Assembly: GCA_028564705.1 (NCBI GenBank)
Contig: JAPXFQ010002701.1
Span: 850,001-914,000, forward strand
DNA from: Apricaphanius iberus
Taxonomy: Eukaryota; Chordata; Actinopteri; Cyprinodontiformes; Aphaniidae
DNA: 64,000 nucleotides
Direction of reading: 5' to 3'
Shown here: positions 47,118 through 59,799 of the stretch, in pieces
Numbering within the stretch: position 1 is the first letter of the stretch
Layout of the letters: each line of letters begins with the position of its first letter
The notes under the pieces: generated by a model
What the model was told of the DNA's origin: nothing
The model's input: the letters and a program-made list of their open reading frames with translations, nothing else
The model's database searches: none
Translations under genes and position numbers: made by a program

Positions 47118-48399
47118 TTTAAAGGAGCATGAGGCCAGATTTGTCATAAAATAAACATGCATGTGCAGTTTTTTTAATGCTATTGGGTGATTTTAAACCA
47201 AAACGAACGAGTCCAAGCACATATCATTCTATTTTCTTGAACAGGCTGTATTCAGCAAAAAGTTTTTCAGTTTGAGCCCAAACATTCACGAGCTGTGCTA
47301 TGGGTCACGGCAGCTCATCTTCAAACAGGAAGAACACAGTTGCTACTCGCGGTTCATTCACGCCACGAAACTCAACGCACACTGAAAGTGCCACTAAAAA
47401 GAAGCAGATTTTATCAGCAGCATGAATCAAAAGCAAAATGTGATAAAAATTAGACTGGCACACGGATATAAATCGGATATGTGATCAGGAGTTGCAGGCA
47501 GGTGTCGTGTTTAATAAACCGCCCCCAGTTCAAGAGTTCTTAGAGTATAACCTCTTCAGTGGAGAAAAAAGTCAGGCTTAATTTCACCTTCTGCAGAAAA
47601 GTGGAGAATACTTGTCCTCATCAGCTGAGTCTGAAAGCATTCTGGCCCTCTTCGCAAACAGGCTTGTTTTATTCAATCCACATGTTGGTTCCCAGCACAT
47701 TCACACCAATACATTTGCTGATTTATTTCCCCACACACACATTCAGTACATCCTGCGAGATAAGGTGTTCCTGGCATTTCATACATCCTGCGAGATACGG
47801 GGCACCTGGTCCTGCAGCTTCATCTCTAATTAAAACACTCCCTCTATGGTACAGCACATCTCATATCAGATACTACTTCCTCCAAGGCCTTTAGCAACTT
47901 TCAGCAAGCATAAAACATTTAATCACATTAAAAATCCTCAATACAGGGGAGACAGGATGAGATGCCCGGCGACTGGAACTGTATGGCGGGGGAGACAGGA
48001 CGAGATGCTGGCAGTAGCTATCGGAGGATATTGAAGTGCCAGGTAAGCAGTTCAATATTTTCTTTTAACTTGTTTGTTATGTTAGTTATGGAACGTATAG
48101 GAGTCAGAGGAGAAAGGCGAAAGAGACAAGGAAGAGTGGAGCAGAGGTAGGGAAAGTGCAGAAATAACAGAGAAACAAAAGACAAATCTCCGCTTTTCCA
48201 CTGACAAACTGGAGTGATGTCGACCCTGACTACAAAGTGTGGAAGCAGCTGTGTTAATTTTAAAGCATCAACTTTCGGAAAGGCTTGCCGGTGTGAACGA
48301 GGCCTGAGTTTTCGCATGCTCCCGTCACTGCAGGTACTTACAGCATCAGCCGTGTCGCTTGTCAGTTTTGTTTATTAATCCTGCCTCATACTCCTTTAA
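47118..48399. mobile_element. Candidate DNA transposon with terminal inverted repeats
   Basis: The left end TTTAAAGGAGCATGAGGCCA pairs with the right end, which reads TGCCTCATACTCCTTTAA (17 of about 19 bases complementary). The 1.28 kb interior has two local tandem duplications: ATCCTGCGAGATA(A/C)GG near 47745-47805, and GGGGAGACAGGA(T/C)GAGATGC near 47946 and 47989. No transposase is visible and I found no clear target duplication. Confidence 0.5.
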
Positions 48400-48419
48400 G
48401 TGTGAGTGTATGCGTCACG

Positions 48420-50190
48420 GACTAAAACTGGGAGCTGGTTCCACAGGAGACGAGCCTGATAACTAAAAGATCTGCATCCCATTCTTCTTTTAGAAATCCT
48501 AGGGAACTATCTGCAAACCACCAGTCTGAGAGCAAAGTGCTCTGTTAGGAACATCTGGAACAATCAGAGCTCTGATGTATGATGGATACTGATTTATAAG
48601 GGCTTTATATGTATCAAGGATCTTGAATTATATTCAAGCTTCAACGGGGACCCAAAAAGGGAAGCTGAAACCGAATATATGTGTATCTTTTTAGTATTCA
48701 ACAGATCTCTTACTGTGGCATTATGGATCAATTGACGCCTTTTAATTGCATATTGTGGACTTCCAGAAAGTAAAGAATTACATTAGTAATTGATTTAGCC
48801 TTGTAGTAACAAATGCATGGACTAATTTCTTAATAACACCCCTGGACCGTCATCAGGATTTCTAATTTTAGCAATATTCCGGAGGTGAAAGAAGGAAATC
48901 CAAGAAAACTGTTTAATATGGTATTTCAATGCCATGTATTGGTCAAAATAACACAGAGGTTATTTGCATTATTGCAAGAAGCCAATTTAATTCCATCCAA
49001 ATAAAGTGATTGACAATGCAGATCCTTTTTAGAGCTTCTGGTCCAAAGACAACAACTTCTGTCTTGCCAGAATTTAAAAGCAGAAAGTTTAGAGTCATCC
49101 AGGTTTTTATGTCTTTCAGACATGCCTGTATTCTACCTAACTGATTAAATTCATCAGGATTAATGGCTAAATATAGTTGTGTATCATCAGCATAGATGTC
49201 GACATTTATCCCATGCTTTCTAATAATTTTAACAATTGGAAGAGTATATTTATAGTAAAAAGACATGGTACAAGTACAGAACCCTGTGGTACTCCACAAT
49301 TAACCCCTAAGTGTGAATTTTTATCATTTACATCCATGATTCTCAAACTGCTCCCCCACAGTATATGGAAACGTGATGTATTGCCTGCTCATCTTAATGA
49401 TCCCATCCAAGACTGCAGGCATTATTGCGCTCAGGGATGGCAGATGATTCAATTTATTAATTGGCACACAGTCCCGGCCCTTTTATCTGTGTTTAAGGTT
49501 TTGAGATAAATTTTATGTTTATGTTTAAATTTTAGTTTAATATTGAAAAATGTTTTTAGAAGAGCTATAGCTCACTGCAAAGCTACAATATAGATATCAT
49601 TGCTTGTTTGGATGTTTATAATAACATGAATCCATAATTAATGTTTGGTGTGAGGTGAAATGATATGCGTGAGAGGAGTAATATGCAGTCTGGCTGCAGT
49701 TCACCACCTCACCAACTGCGTCGTCGACTCCCTCGTCTCCAAAATGTCCGTACGCACGGGTCAGAGTTGGCGTACAGGTGCGCACATTTTCCCGTCAAGT
49801 CTGTTTTTTATAAATCCCAACTTTTGCTTTGAAAGTGGCGTACGCCAGTTTCAGGCCCCTTTTTGTGCGTACGCAACGTTTATAAATGAGACCCCAGAAC
49901 AGTTACAAGTCCATTATCTGAGGCCATGAAAATATCATTAATCTTCACCACTGCTTTTTCAGTGCTATGATGAGCTCTAAAACCTGAATTAAATTCTTCA
50001 AACAGGTGGTGACCGTTTAGATCACAGACTTGATTGTCAACTCAAAGATTTTAGATAAGAGGGAAAGGTTAGATATGCAGTAGGTCTGTAACTACGTCAT
50101 CTTGATCAATAGAGGGTTTCTTAGGTGAAAGTTTAATTACAGCAACCTTAAATTCCTCTGGTACTCCCAGATTCTAATCACTTGTTCCAT
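48420..50190 (-). mobile_element. L2-like LINE, minus strand, interrupted
   Basis: On the minus strand, from right to left: an early RT part at about 50170-49900 (IKLSPKKPSIDQDD, then FRF and the HSTETA-like block), a catalytic segment at about 49300-48940 (IYADDTQLYLAINPDEFNQLGR, TWMTLNFLLLNSGKTEVVVF) and further 3' debris to about 48420. The two RT parts are split by a different repeat at about 49550-49897. Many stops; inactive. Confidence 0.75.
49550..49897. repeat. Unclassified interspersed repeat inside the L2 copy
   Basis: It interrupts the minus-strand LINE and ends GCGTACGCAACGTTTATAAA followed by TGAGACCCC. The part at 49740-49870 is rich in CGTACGC motifs. It is probably a non-autonomous DNA element or SINE; I cannot assign a family. 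Confidence 0.5.
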
Positions 50191-51947
50191 TGCAGACATT
50201 TTCTGAAATGTTTATCAAAATCCACCAATTACTTGTTGAGTTATGTTGCTTACAGACAGACAAACCAACAAACCTTGGTGAAAAAAGAACCTACATTGCT
50301 AAATGCTTTTAAAACATTTGCATCAGGAAGTCTTTGCAAAAACGTTAAAATATTTAATATATCAACGTAGTTTTTAAGATTTATCTCTATACCATAGGTC
50401 AGAGTTGAGTACCCAGTAACAGACCTGTTGGTTATTTAAGATCGATTAGATTAAGGTTTCGACATAAAGTCATGTTCCAAGAGTTTTAAATGGATTTGGG
50501 AGGAAGATTCAGCTCTCCAGCCTGGATCAGAATGTGTCTGGGTGTTAGGCCTGATCCTTTAAGTTAATTTGACTAATTAATCTGTCAGTTTCATTTGAGG
50601 ACTTCTGTACACTTTTTTGGTAGGGACAGTCTGCGTGGTTGTATTTGTCCCAGCCTCTCCATTTCTGTCTCAGTGAAGGCATTAAAGGAGGCATTTTAGG
50701 GCAAATAAAACTCCTAGTCTAATTGTCTTAATTAGACTAAGGCATAATCTTAGATAGCCTTTGCTCTGATCAGTGGCCATAGTAATAAGGCTACATGCTC
50801 CTTTTTTGAACTGGACATCTGCTGACTGCATACAACTGACAACGCAATGTCTTATGAACAAAATATTTAGTTACTTTGTTCTTTAATTTTGGTTTCAGAA
50901 GTGACTAAATGTTAACACGAAGTGGAGCGACAGTAAAATTGTAATAGTAATTTTTTTAAAAAGAACCTTAACACTATATCTTATATTTCGGAATAGCTTA
51001 CTAGAAAGCTACCAGACATCCAATCTGGATGGATATTTAAACACAGTTTTTATTCATAAGTAATAGACTTTGGTTAAATCGGTTGACTTCCTGACACAAA
51101 CCCAGTTCCTGACAGTACATAAAATTTGCATAGAGTTGAAGCAGGACTGTTTCTGCAGCTTAACCTAATTTATCCAGGTTAACATTGATGTAAATCCTAA
51201 CCCAGCTTCCTTCATAACAGTTTTGATGGGTGATTTGTAAAAGCTGTCCATAGTGAAACAGGTTTAACTTCAACATGGTCTGACAGTTTTCTAACCAAGA
51301 GAGAAAACTCGGAATTAACACCTTGAAGCTGAATTGACATTTCCATCTTCTTATATGGAGAAGACAAAATCCTTTCTGTTGAAATGTTTTAAGGTTTTGC
51401 AACAAAGATGAGGCAAAACTTCCGTTTTCGAATCTGGGAAGCTGTAAAGACACACGCAAAAGACAAACTGCAAAAAATAAGTAAATAAAATTGTTTCTCT
51501 AAAAGCACTACACTTTTAAGATTTCTATCAGTAGAAACTTTGAAAAAGCTTTTTTCTTTCCCTTCTGTTTCAATAATATGTGAACTTTGTGTCGGTCTAG
51601 TGCAGAACATGGTCAGTATCCTGAAAGAGTGGTCTAGCCGAGCCCAGAAATGTTTTCAAATTTTTGTTTCAACAGTGGAATAAAGGTGGTTCTGTTCTTA
51701 CCCAGATGCATAAATTAGGCCAGAAATAGAATAAAATTTAAGAACATAATTTTTCAACCTGTATTATGTCAATGAAATAAAATTTAGTATGACATACGTT
51801 TACCTAAAAACAAGCACCTAAAAACAAGCAGACATGTTATCATTTCTTCAGTGTCCTAGATTAAGTTGACTGTACAAAACTGTACACTGTAGGGAAAAAC
51901 ATACAAATGGAAGGTAATAGATTTTTTTCCAGCCTGACTCATTAATG
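50191..51947. other. Gene-free spacer
   Basis: No exon, RNA gene or recognisable repeat. Confidence 0.4.
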
Positions 51948-52030
51948 CAGAGGTCTGCAACCTGTGGCTCTTTAGACCTTCAACAATGGCTCTTAGGAAC
52001 TTTGGCTAAAAGTAATAAACCATTTTTTTT
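51948..52030. mobile_element. Possible hAT (Charlie-like) relic
   Basis: GCAGAGGTCTGCAACCTGTG followed by GCTCTTTAGA resembles the CAGGGGTCTGCAACCTGCGG ends of vertebrate hAT elements. The partner end is not obvious, so the extent is unknown. Confidence 0.4.
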
Positions 52031-52549
52031 TCCAATTAAAAATTCAGGTTTTAGCAGGGTTTTTTTGTTGAACTGAATACTGAATTTTCATCATAGAGTG
52101 ACACTAAAAGTAATGGTATCTTTTAGATCCGGTCTGTAGGTTTGAAACTATGCACATTTTTACATAATTTAGCTACAAATGTCAAAAACTCATAGAAGAA
52201 AGTGAATCCATTCTCTTCTTGCTAACATTTTATATTTTGATTTTGATTTATTTTAACCCATATTAAAAAAAAACATCCAACGCTTCTAACATAGAAGCCC
52301 TGGTCTCAAGAAACCTATAACATAAAACCCTATTGAAGTAAGGTACATTGCATTGTTGTTGAAAAGCTTTGTGAGTTAGGTTTGTTTTTTTCAGCCTGAG
52401 TGGAATTTAGGAATAAAACATGAGAGACACAAGGCAGAAAATTAAGGCTGTCAGTTTTTGGTACTTTACGTATTTTTTTGCCTCCTACAGAGCTTTTGAT
52501 TAATAATTTATAATAAGGGGTACGGGTTAAACTGTTTTTTATTCACAGT

Positions 52550-53160
52550 TGAACACTCATATTGCAGCATGTCTTGAAGCATCCACCAACTCTGCTTCTT
52601 AGTTGTTCTAACCTTGGTGGTCATGTACCACTTAGATCCACAGTAACTCAGACCTTTGTGCTTGCTCAGTTTTGCTTCGACCTAGCCATTTGTCAGTTTC
52701 CACATGGCCCAGAATGTCCCAGCCGTCTTTGAACGGCTGCCACTGAAACGAGATGGTAATCCCTTCACTGTTAAGTGGTTTAAACGTAGCGGCGGATTGG
52801 TGGATAAATACATGTTTGCAAGCAGCTCGTTGGTGTTTAAAGAACACACAGTGGATAAATTGAATATTAAAAACCCATCTGAGGAGTCGCAAGAAACCAC
52901 AAGCACATGGAATGGGGGATCAAGAGTAGACATAAATTCACTCCAGCAGGAGGGGGGTAGGGGGTGGGAGTAGGAGGAGGTGGGGCGGGTTGCACACATT
53001 TTTTTCTTGTCTCAGATACTGACATATACTGACACAACCTAAATTATTAATACTTATTTTATAAGTTACAGCAAACTGGCACCGAGAAGCTTTTTCCTGC
53101 CAGCCAGATTCCAAACCAAAAAGTAGACGATGACAGGGATGCATTTCCAGTGACAAAAGT
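52550..53160. other. Less AT-rich unclassified segment
   Basis: Stands out from AT-rich surroundings, with overlapping open frames on both strands (for example 52704-52973 plus). No protein family motif is recognisable and there is no conserved splice pattern. It could be a conserved non-coding element of the tbx2 locus or an unrecognised repeat. Confidence 0.35.
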
Positions 53161-55494
53161 GCCAGTTTAAATTATTTTATGAACCACATTTATTTGGAGA
53201 TGTTTATCTAGTATTATTCATAACTTCAAAAATAAAAAGCCAAATCTCCAATCATACTTCTGCATTGATATATTAAAAATATGCAGTAAATGCTTTTATC
53301 TTTTTTTGTGGAAAGAGGAACAAGACTGACTCTTTAGACAAAAGTCAACCATCTCAATGTGGTAGGTTCCGTCTTTGTTTTTGTGAAAAAAATTCTAAAT
53401 TAATTTCTAGAGAGTAAAATGTTATAGACGTTTAAAATTTGTATATCAAGAATATATAGATCCCACTTTAGTTGAGGAGAGTTGGTGCATTGGATGGGAG
53501 GTTCTCAGTTGCTAATAGAAACTAGAGGTTGTGTCGAACAACATCTGCCTCCTTCACTTTTACTCTGCTGACAAAACAAAAAAAATGCTCATGACACCCC
53601 ACTACAGGTAAGCTGTCATACAGAGAGTACACAACTGGATCTTGACAAGCATTATATGCCCAATGTGTCAAGAGATATATGGTAAAACTGCATGGTGATT
53701 AAGCTTAAAGTGATATCTAAATAAATAAAAGGCTTTAAGAAAATAGATTACCAACTGGTGCCAGCTACTTCAACAGTTCATAAGAGATATATATTATTTT
53801 TAGGCAGGGAAGAAACACAAACCATTAAATATAAACACAGATAATATAAAAAAATGTATCTTTATTAAAATACCAATTTTAGAATGTAAATTGAGAGTTA
53901 GATAAATATTTTCAATATCTTGTATCGTTCAACTGACAAAGAAACAAACTCAGTTGACACACAGATGTGAAAAAGTATTTAAAAGCTGCTATAAAATGGA
54001 TGCATGAGTCTTCACCCTTTTCAATATCTATCAACACAGATAGATATCTACAGTGACACTGAGTAATTTTAAATAAATTCAGTGGTCCTAGTAGGATTGT
54101 CTTGATGATTCCTCATTTGCCTCCTTTCGCCATCATTTTAAAGGGGTTAGAGATTATTAAAAATATCAAAAGTAACAGTTAGGGGAATAGGAGAAATCTA
54201 CAGCATGTCATAAATACACCAACATACAGTAGACAAAGTCATAAGTTATAGGAAAAAAAGCATGGAACAGCAGTGAAATGGCAAAAAATAATTGTTTTCC
54301 ATAACTTTTAAAAATGTGAGACAGAAACCATGTGGGTAATAAATAGGGTTTAAAGACAGACGCCTTTTTGTCCAAAAACAAAATCCCAAAAGTCTCCACA
54401 ACTTAGTGGAAGAAAATATTATGCCGTGATATAACCAAACTTTCTTTTTTTTAAGTAAAGTTTGACCCATGAACAACACTTTAAACATCAGAACCATTCC
54501 TTAATACCTTTAAATTTAGATCTAAACCTTAAGTTGTCAGCTAAAAATTGAAGAAGAATAAGATTTTTATTTCACACAGTAAACAAGGGTCACAGCATTC
54601 ATCAAAGTTATCAAAAGAATAGCTTTACAGGAGACAAGTTAAAAATGTTGTAATGGCCTGACCAGGGTTTACAACTAAATCTGACAGTCCACATGAAGAG
54701 AGCTGTGCACAAGAGAGGTTTACATAATAAAATAAATTTAGACAAATTTTGCAAGGTAGAGTGGTCGAATATAACCAAGTTGCAACGTGTTCAGCTGATC
54801 AACTCCTAATGAAGAAGACGGAATACTGATATGAAACCAAAGCAAATACTTAATTAAAGGACTTAAAAACAAAATATTACATTATTAACAAGAAATAAAC
54901 AATATAATAAATAAGAACTGTTCATATGGGGGGCAATTAACCTTTGCTGTAAATAGCTACAGAACTGCACGATCTCTCCTGAAAGTGTATGTATAAGCAT
55001 GACTGTTCAGTTGTTGATGGCTGACTTTTTTAAGAAGCAAATCTTATTGACTAAATTTCTATGTAGCTGTGTATCACCTAATTATTTGTTGTTGATACAT
55101 AACTACATAGTTATACAACTGCATAATTTTGAACCTGTCAAGTTGTCTTGTCAATACTGCCCCCAGGCAGTATTATTGTTGTAAACCAAACTTAACGCCT
55201 CTGTTGCCCTCTAGTGAGCCATAGCTGCCATAACAGTTATCTTATTCTATTTACCTTATTTCAAATTTTATTTGAAATGGGCACAATACCATATCATTAT
55301 AATTATTTAAAAAATAATTACAAATATGTTTTATTATTATGCTGATTGTTCATTTTATAGGGCATACATTATGTGATCAACAAAAATGTGAGTGTGCACT
55401 TTTATTTTAAGGATAGTGTTACATTAATGATTACTTATTTAAACAAGACAAGTTAGTTAGTTTGAATATTTGATCATACACTGGTTTCTTCCCC
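53161..55494. other. Gene-free AT-rich spacer
   Basis: No coding, RNA or transposon signature seen. Confidence 0.4.
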
Positions 55495-55968
55495 TTACAT
55501 CTTTGGTACTAAAACAGCAATGCAGTACAAGCCCTCAAGACCTCTCAGGTCCTCCAACACAGTCTACTAATCATCCCAAGAATCAGAACCACACATTGAG
55601 AAGCAGCTTTCAGTTTCTATGGTCCCCTTATCTGGAACAAACTTCCAGATGACTGCAAACCTCCTGCAACAACAAGCTGCTTTAAATTAAAACTCAATTG
55701 CCTTTGAGCAAGCAATGAATGTAATATGTATCATATGTCATCATGCTTTATTGCTGCTTTTTGATGCTTTATTTTTTTAACATATGTTGTGTGTGTTTCA
55801 TGCTTAATTGCAGGTTTCATTTTCCCTAATGTATTCTATGTTTATAATTATGAATCATATGTTTTTTTGTATGTGTGTGTCTTTATCAACGAATCATGTG
55901 AAGCACCTTGAATTACCCTGTTGTTGAAAGTGTGCTATACAAATAAAATACCCTTGCTTTCTCGCATA
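55495..55968 (+). mobile_element. L2-like LINE 3' remnant
   Basis: The translated remnants PSRPLRSSN and SSQESEPHIEKQ (a decayed form of the LLIPRIRTK..GEAAF region) are followed by a TTGTTGAAAGTGTGCTATAC tail with AAATAAAATA and a CCTTG unit near 55945. It is the same subfamily as the copy at 1.4-2.4 kb, more decayed. Confidence 0.7.
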
Positions 55969-56589
55969 TCACTTCCGGTCCGGTAGATGTTTAATCTTCT
56001 CACATAAAACACTCCAAAAGCTAAAATGATTTATGCATCAGTAAATTTTCCTTTAGAAACAGTTCATTACACATTTGTGGTTGTGGAGGTTGTCTAACCT
56101 GCAACCTGCTCTTTGTTTCAATGCAGAGTTGGAAGAATCCTGGAGAGCGGTACAAATTAAATTGAATGAGCCTAAAAGCAAAAATTGAATATTGAGTACA
56201 ATTTGTTGAGATGTATTTGTGAATAGGTCTAGAGGAAAAACATTAATCCCATAGCATCACATTGCAAATATAGTATGCCAAAAAAAGATCGCCATTGAAA
56301 AAAAATATGAAAGTGTGAACATTTGATTGTGAGATAATTGTTTTGATGCATATATTTTGAGTTTCATTTCCATTTTTTTCACTTTCAATTTTTATTTCAC
56401 TTTTAATACAGAAATTTTCGCTACATTTATTTCAGATTCAAAATTTAGATTTTCAGTTACAATTATATTTTTCAATGCCAAATTTTATTTTCAGAGCCAA
56501 TATTTTTTTTCAGTTTTATCTCAAGCTGGTATCGTTATAACCCCATACCAAGTATCCACTCTTTGTTCTGATTACTACTTCGCATTCTC

Positions 56590-56740
56590 TTAAGCTTCAA
56601 GAGGTAGTCACCAGAAATGGTTTTCCAACAGTCTTGAAGGAGTTCCCAGAGATGCTTAGTACTTGTTGGCCCTTCTGCCTTCACTGTGCGGTTGAGCTCA
56701 ACCCCGTTTCCAAACTTTTGGTCTGTACCGTATATCAACC
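56590..56740 (-). mobile_element. Tc1-like transposon fragment, minus strand
   Basis: The sequence CCAACAGTCTTGAAGGAGTT, CCCAGAGATGCTTAG and ACTTGTTGGCCCTTCTGCC is the well-known end of fish Tc1 elements. On the minus strand it reads GPTSTKHLWELLQDCWKTI. The terminal block TTTCCAAACTTTTGGTCTGT lies at 56707-56726. Only this end survives, so there is no functional transposase. Confidence 0.8.
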
Positions 56741-57814
56741 CAGAAATTAAACAGTAAGATATATTCTTTGCGCTTTTCAAAGTAAAACAGCCATTTTTTT
56801 TTAAACCTTTTTTTTTTTTTTTTACAATTTAGAATCTTAAACGAGTTTATCACCGGAGACTGAAACCAGATAGCACAACAACACCGGTCTGCACACGACG
56901 CACGTGCACTTCGCAGTTGACAGCTCTGCTCTTCCGGGTACATCCCCCTCATGCGCCAGTTCTAACCACGCCCACAGACTGACTTCGGAATTTTGATTGG
57001 TCCACCTAAGATCAACGGGGAATCCGTGTCTAGATGTAATTGTGATAGATATTAAATATTTAACTTGGATTATGGAAGTTGCTGAGAACGTTACAGCTTG
57101 TTTAAGTTTAAAACAATTTGCACTTTTTCACACTGACAACATAATTTATAGGAACCAAAAATGAAAAACATTAAGTCATTGTCCTTTAAATAAATAAGCA
57201 TGGAAAATGTGCCACACCACTGATTTATTTTATTTTCATCAGACTTAGGCCTTCCTTATTTAGTTTAAATAAGAATATTCACATTAATCAAAAATAACAC
57301 TTTAGTTTATCATGTAAATGTGCCATATTTTGCCAAAGAAGCTAATTTAAAATTACAATAAGCTGATGTATTACTGTAACATGTAAGGGTAGGGTTAACC
57401 TAATTAGAAATGTAAATTTACATTCACCCCATTTACAAAAGTTACACAAAAGTAAAAAAAAACAAAAAAAACAACAAAGGATCAAAATGCATTGTCGCCA
57501 ATCAATGTATATAATAAAAAATATTATATTATTTATAGTTTTATGGATTTTGAGCACTTTCTTTGATATGCAGCTTTTTTCTGAACTCTGAAGATACAGC
57601 ATTCCAAAAGGATGAGTTGCTGTCAATTAAAACGTCTCCAGCTCCTGAGAGGGATAATACAGTCACCTCTGATAACAGCTTTAGTGAAGAGGTATGATTT
57701 TCTCTGCTGAAATTATTCAGCAGGGACAGGGCTAGACATTACTAAACTGTATACACTTCATAAATTAATAGGCTACTGTATTTAATCATTTCCACCAAGA
57801 GCAATCGTTATTTT
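56741..57814. other. Spacer with a CpG-bearing patch
   Basis: 56830-57000 has several CpGs (ACACGACGCACGTGC) and lies between AT-rich flanks; it may be a minor promoter or a relic. No exon recognised. Confidence 0.3.
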
Positions 57815-58170
57815 TAGGGATGCATCAATACCGATACTAGTATCGGGGCCGATACACTACGTATGTGTCTTGGTCAAATAACAGATAACAATAACTGATT
57901 CTTAAAGTGTGGAAACTCAGCAATAATTTCAACAGAAAATGTTTGTTATTCACTTAAAAAAAATGTTGTGGTCATTTTCGTTAATATTTTATGTTTTATC
58001 TAACTCACCATTTGTTGCAACAAGCAGAGAGGAAAATAGAACCTGTCTTTCAATTCACAGAATTTTTTTTGTGAGTAGAAGTATCTGCAGTGGTTCTCGG
58101 TATCGGCAAGTAATCATATCCAAGTATCGGTATTGTATCAGGTCCAAAAAGGGGTATCATTGCATCCCTA
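57815..58170. mobile_element. hAT-like MITE
   Basis: It starts TAGGGATGCATCAATACC and ends GGTATCATTGCATCCCTA, inverted repeats of each other. Flanks GTTATTTT (57807-57814) and ATTATTTT (58171-58178) match at 7 of 8, fitting the 8-bp target duplication of hAT elements. A related copy in opposite orientation lies at about 62.3-62.8 kb. Confidence 0.75.
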
Positions 58171-58859
58171 ATTATTTTTTAATAAAAATTAGGCTGTGAT
58201 ACGAGGAGCTTGGATTTAATATTTTAAAAGATTATGGTTGTGGTTTTCGTTGATTGTAGTATGTTCCTTCCTGATTTTTTATTTAATTAATTTAACTTAC
58301 CTTTTGTGATATCAAGGAATGAGAAAACAAATTAAAGGACAGACGTTTTAGTAACTTCATTTGAGTTTGGCTTTTAGGATCTGCCACTTAGTCGTGCAAA
58401 TGCATCTGATGTTTCGTATTCCTGTTTCTTTTTTATGTTTTTGATATGGTGGAAATGTACTACCACGTTTAAAAAAACTAGTAATGATATAAGTAAAACG
58501 TAAATGATCAAAACTATTTTGTAAACCACGAAACCTGATTACAGACACCGGGTTTATTATTTTTTTTTTTTTTGGAGCAATGTTTCTCTATTTGAACTAG
58601 GTCTATAACGGAAGAAGCTCTCAGAGGTCATTGTCCCGAAGTAACCTGCCCCGGCGCATCATCACATCACCCCACTCTCTGCTGTTGAAGCAGTATGACC
58701 TCACAATGATGTGATTTCTTTCTTTAAAAAAAATCTTGGCAGAAGAAAGAGATGTCCGAAAGACACCTTTAAATTATTGATTTCATTCAGTCAACTTTTC
58801 CAGGATTACGTGTCGGTTTATCTCCACCGGTAGGTTACATGGCGTCTAAATATTATCCC

Positions 58860-59151
58860 AGATAATGTTGTGACAGTGAGTCTACACGCTTGAGAGAGGG
58901 GCGGGTGTTTTTTTCAATGCTCATGCTGCAGTAAAGAATAGGACTGGAGTACAGTCAGTATCACTGCGTTCATTATCGCACATTATAATAGCACTAGCTG
59001 TTTGCTCTGTGAGCTAGCCGTGTTAGCATCTCCGCCTTAGCCTGTATCTACCTGCTGTCAAACTGCGCTGCCTGTACTATAATACAATTATGTCTGACAG
59101 GGGAATTGGGTTAGCTTGCAAGCTAAATGCAGCTGTCGCTTACATTTGGTG
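58860..59151 (+). promoter_or_regulatory. Presumed upstream promoter and leader of acaca
   Basis: A GC-box-like GGGCGGG lies at about 58901-58907. A GC-richer stretch runs up to an exon with an upstream ORF and a splice donor at 59234, so a transcription start probably lies here. No TATA box is clear. Confidence 0.4.
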
Positions 59152-59152
59152 A
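59090..59152 (+). CDS. uORF overlapping the anchor-exon start codon
   Basis: A 20-codon open frame (MSDRGIGLACKLNAAVAYIW) ends in TGA at 59150-59152. The last base of this stop is the A of the ATG at 59152, giving TGATG. Such an overlap allows termination-reinitiation control. The peptide has no family. It is only meaningful if the leader is transcribed as inferred. Confidence 0.4.
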   Translation: MSDRGIGLACKLNAAVAYIW

Positions 59153-59233
59153 TGCTTGCCTGGCTCACCTTTACTGTGTGTCTGGCTGCTGTGCTCGGCT
59201 TGTTTTTCTGGTCCCGCAAGCAGTCAGCGATAG
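59152..59233 (+). CDS. Hydrophobic alternative first exon of acaca
   Basis: ATG begins 27 codons encoding MLAWLTFTVCLAAVLGLFFW, a single hydrophobic span of about 20 residues, then a basic stop-transfer-like SRKQSAI. A GTAAGG donor follows at 59234, in phase 1. Two acceptors before the main acaca start (CAG ending 60599 or 60608) are both in phase and read into M60629 without a stop, adding about 34-37 residues to the N terminus. Mammalian ACACB has a hydrophobic mitochondrial-outer-membrane anchor at its N terminus, and human ACACA has an alternative long N terminus. This exon may do the same for fish acaca. It is inferred from splice signals and reading frame only. Confidence 0.55.
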
Positions 59234-59799
59234 GTAAGGTGTGCCTTAAAGAGACGTTCCTTCCCCCCTCTTCCCTTTTTAACGAACAGGAGTAACAGTA
59301 GCAGGTAGTTAGGAAGTGAGTTGAGTGTGTTTTCTATTCTAGACTGTAATTGAAACATTTAGGATTTTATTGTAAACCACTAAATCTCGTTGTTGGTAAG
59401 TTGTCGTCCTATATTCATTAGACATGTATCTGTATTATCCTACATGCGTTAATATGTATTTGTTGAGTGTTAGTTCTACATGGTGAAGGTGAGCAGTGTT
59501 TCATGGTAATCTGTAGATGTTTGTGACTATTCAGAAGCCACCTCTTTACTTTATTGCTTTTAAAATTATCTTAATCTTTAAAATGTACCGTTTATTCATC
59601 TAAAACTGTTCAGATTATGGATCTAATTCATTACACACTTGTGCATATTTAATTTTTTATTCATTCATTTAGTTATTTCACGCTTTTAATTCATTTTTGG
59701 GGGATTGGTTTCTCATGACAGGAATAAATATAATTTAAAATAGTTTAAAAAAAAAATTCATAGGATTTCTGGTTGGTAAAACTGAATGCTTAGATTAAA

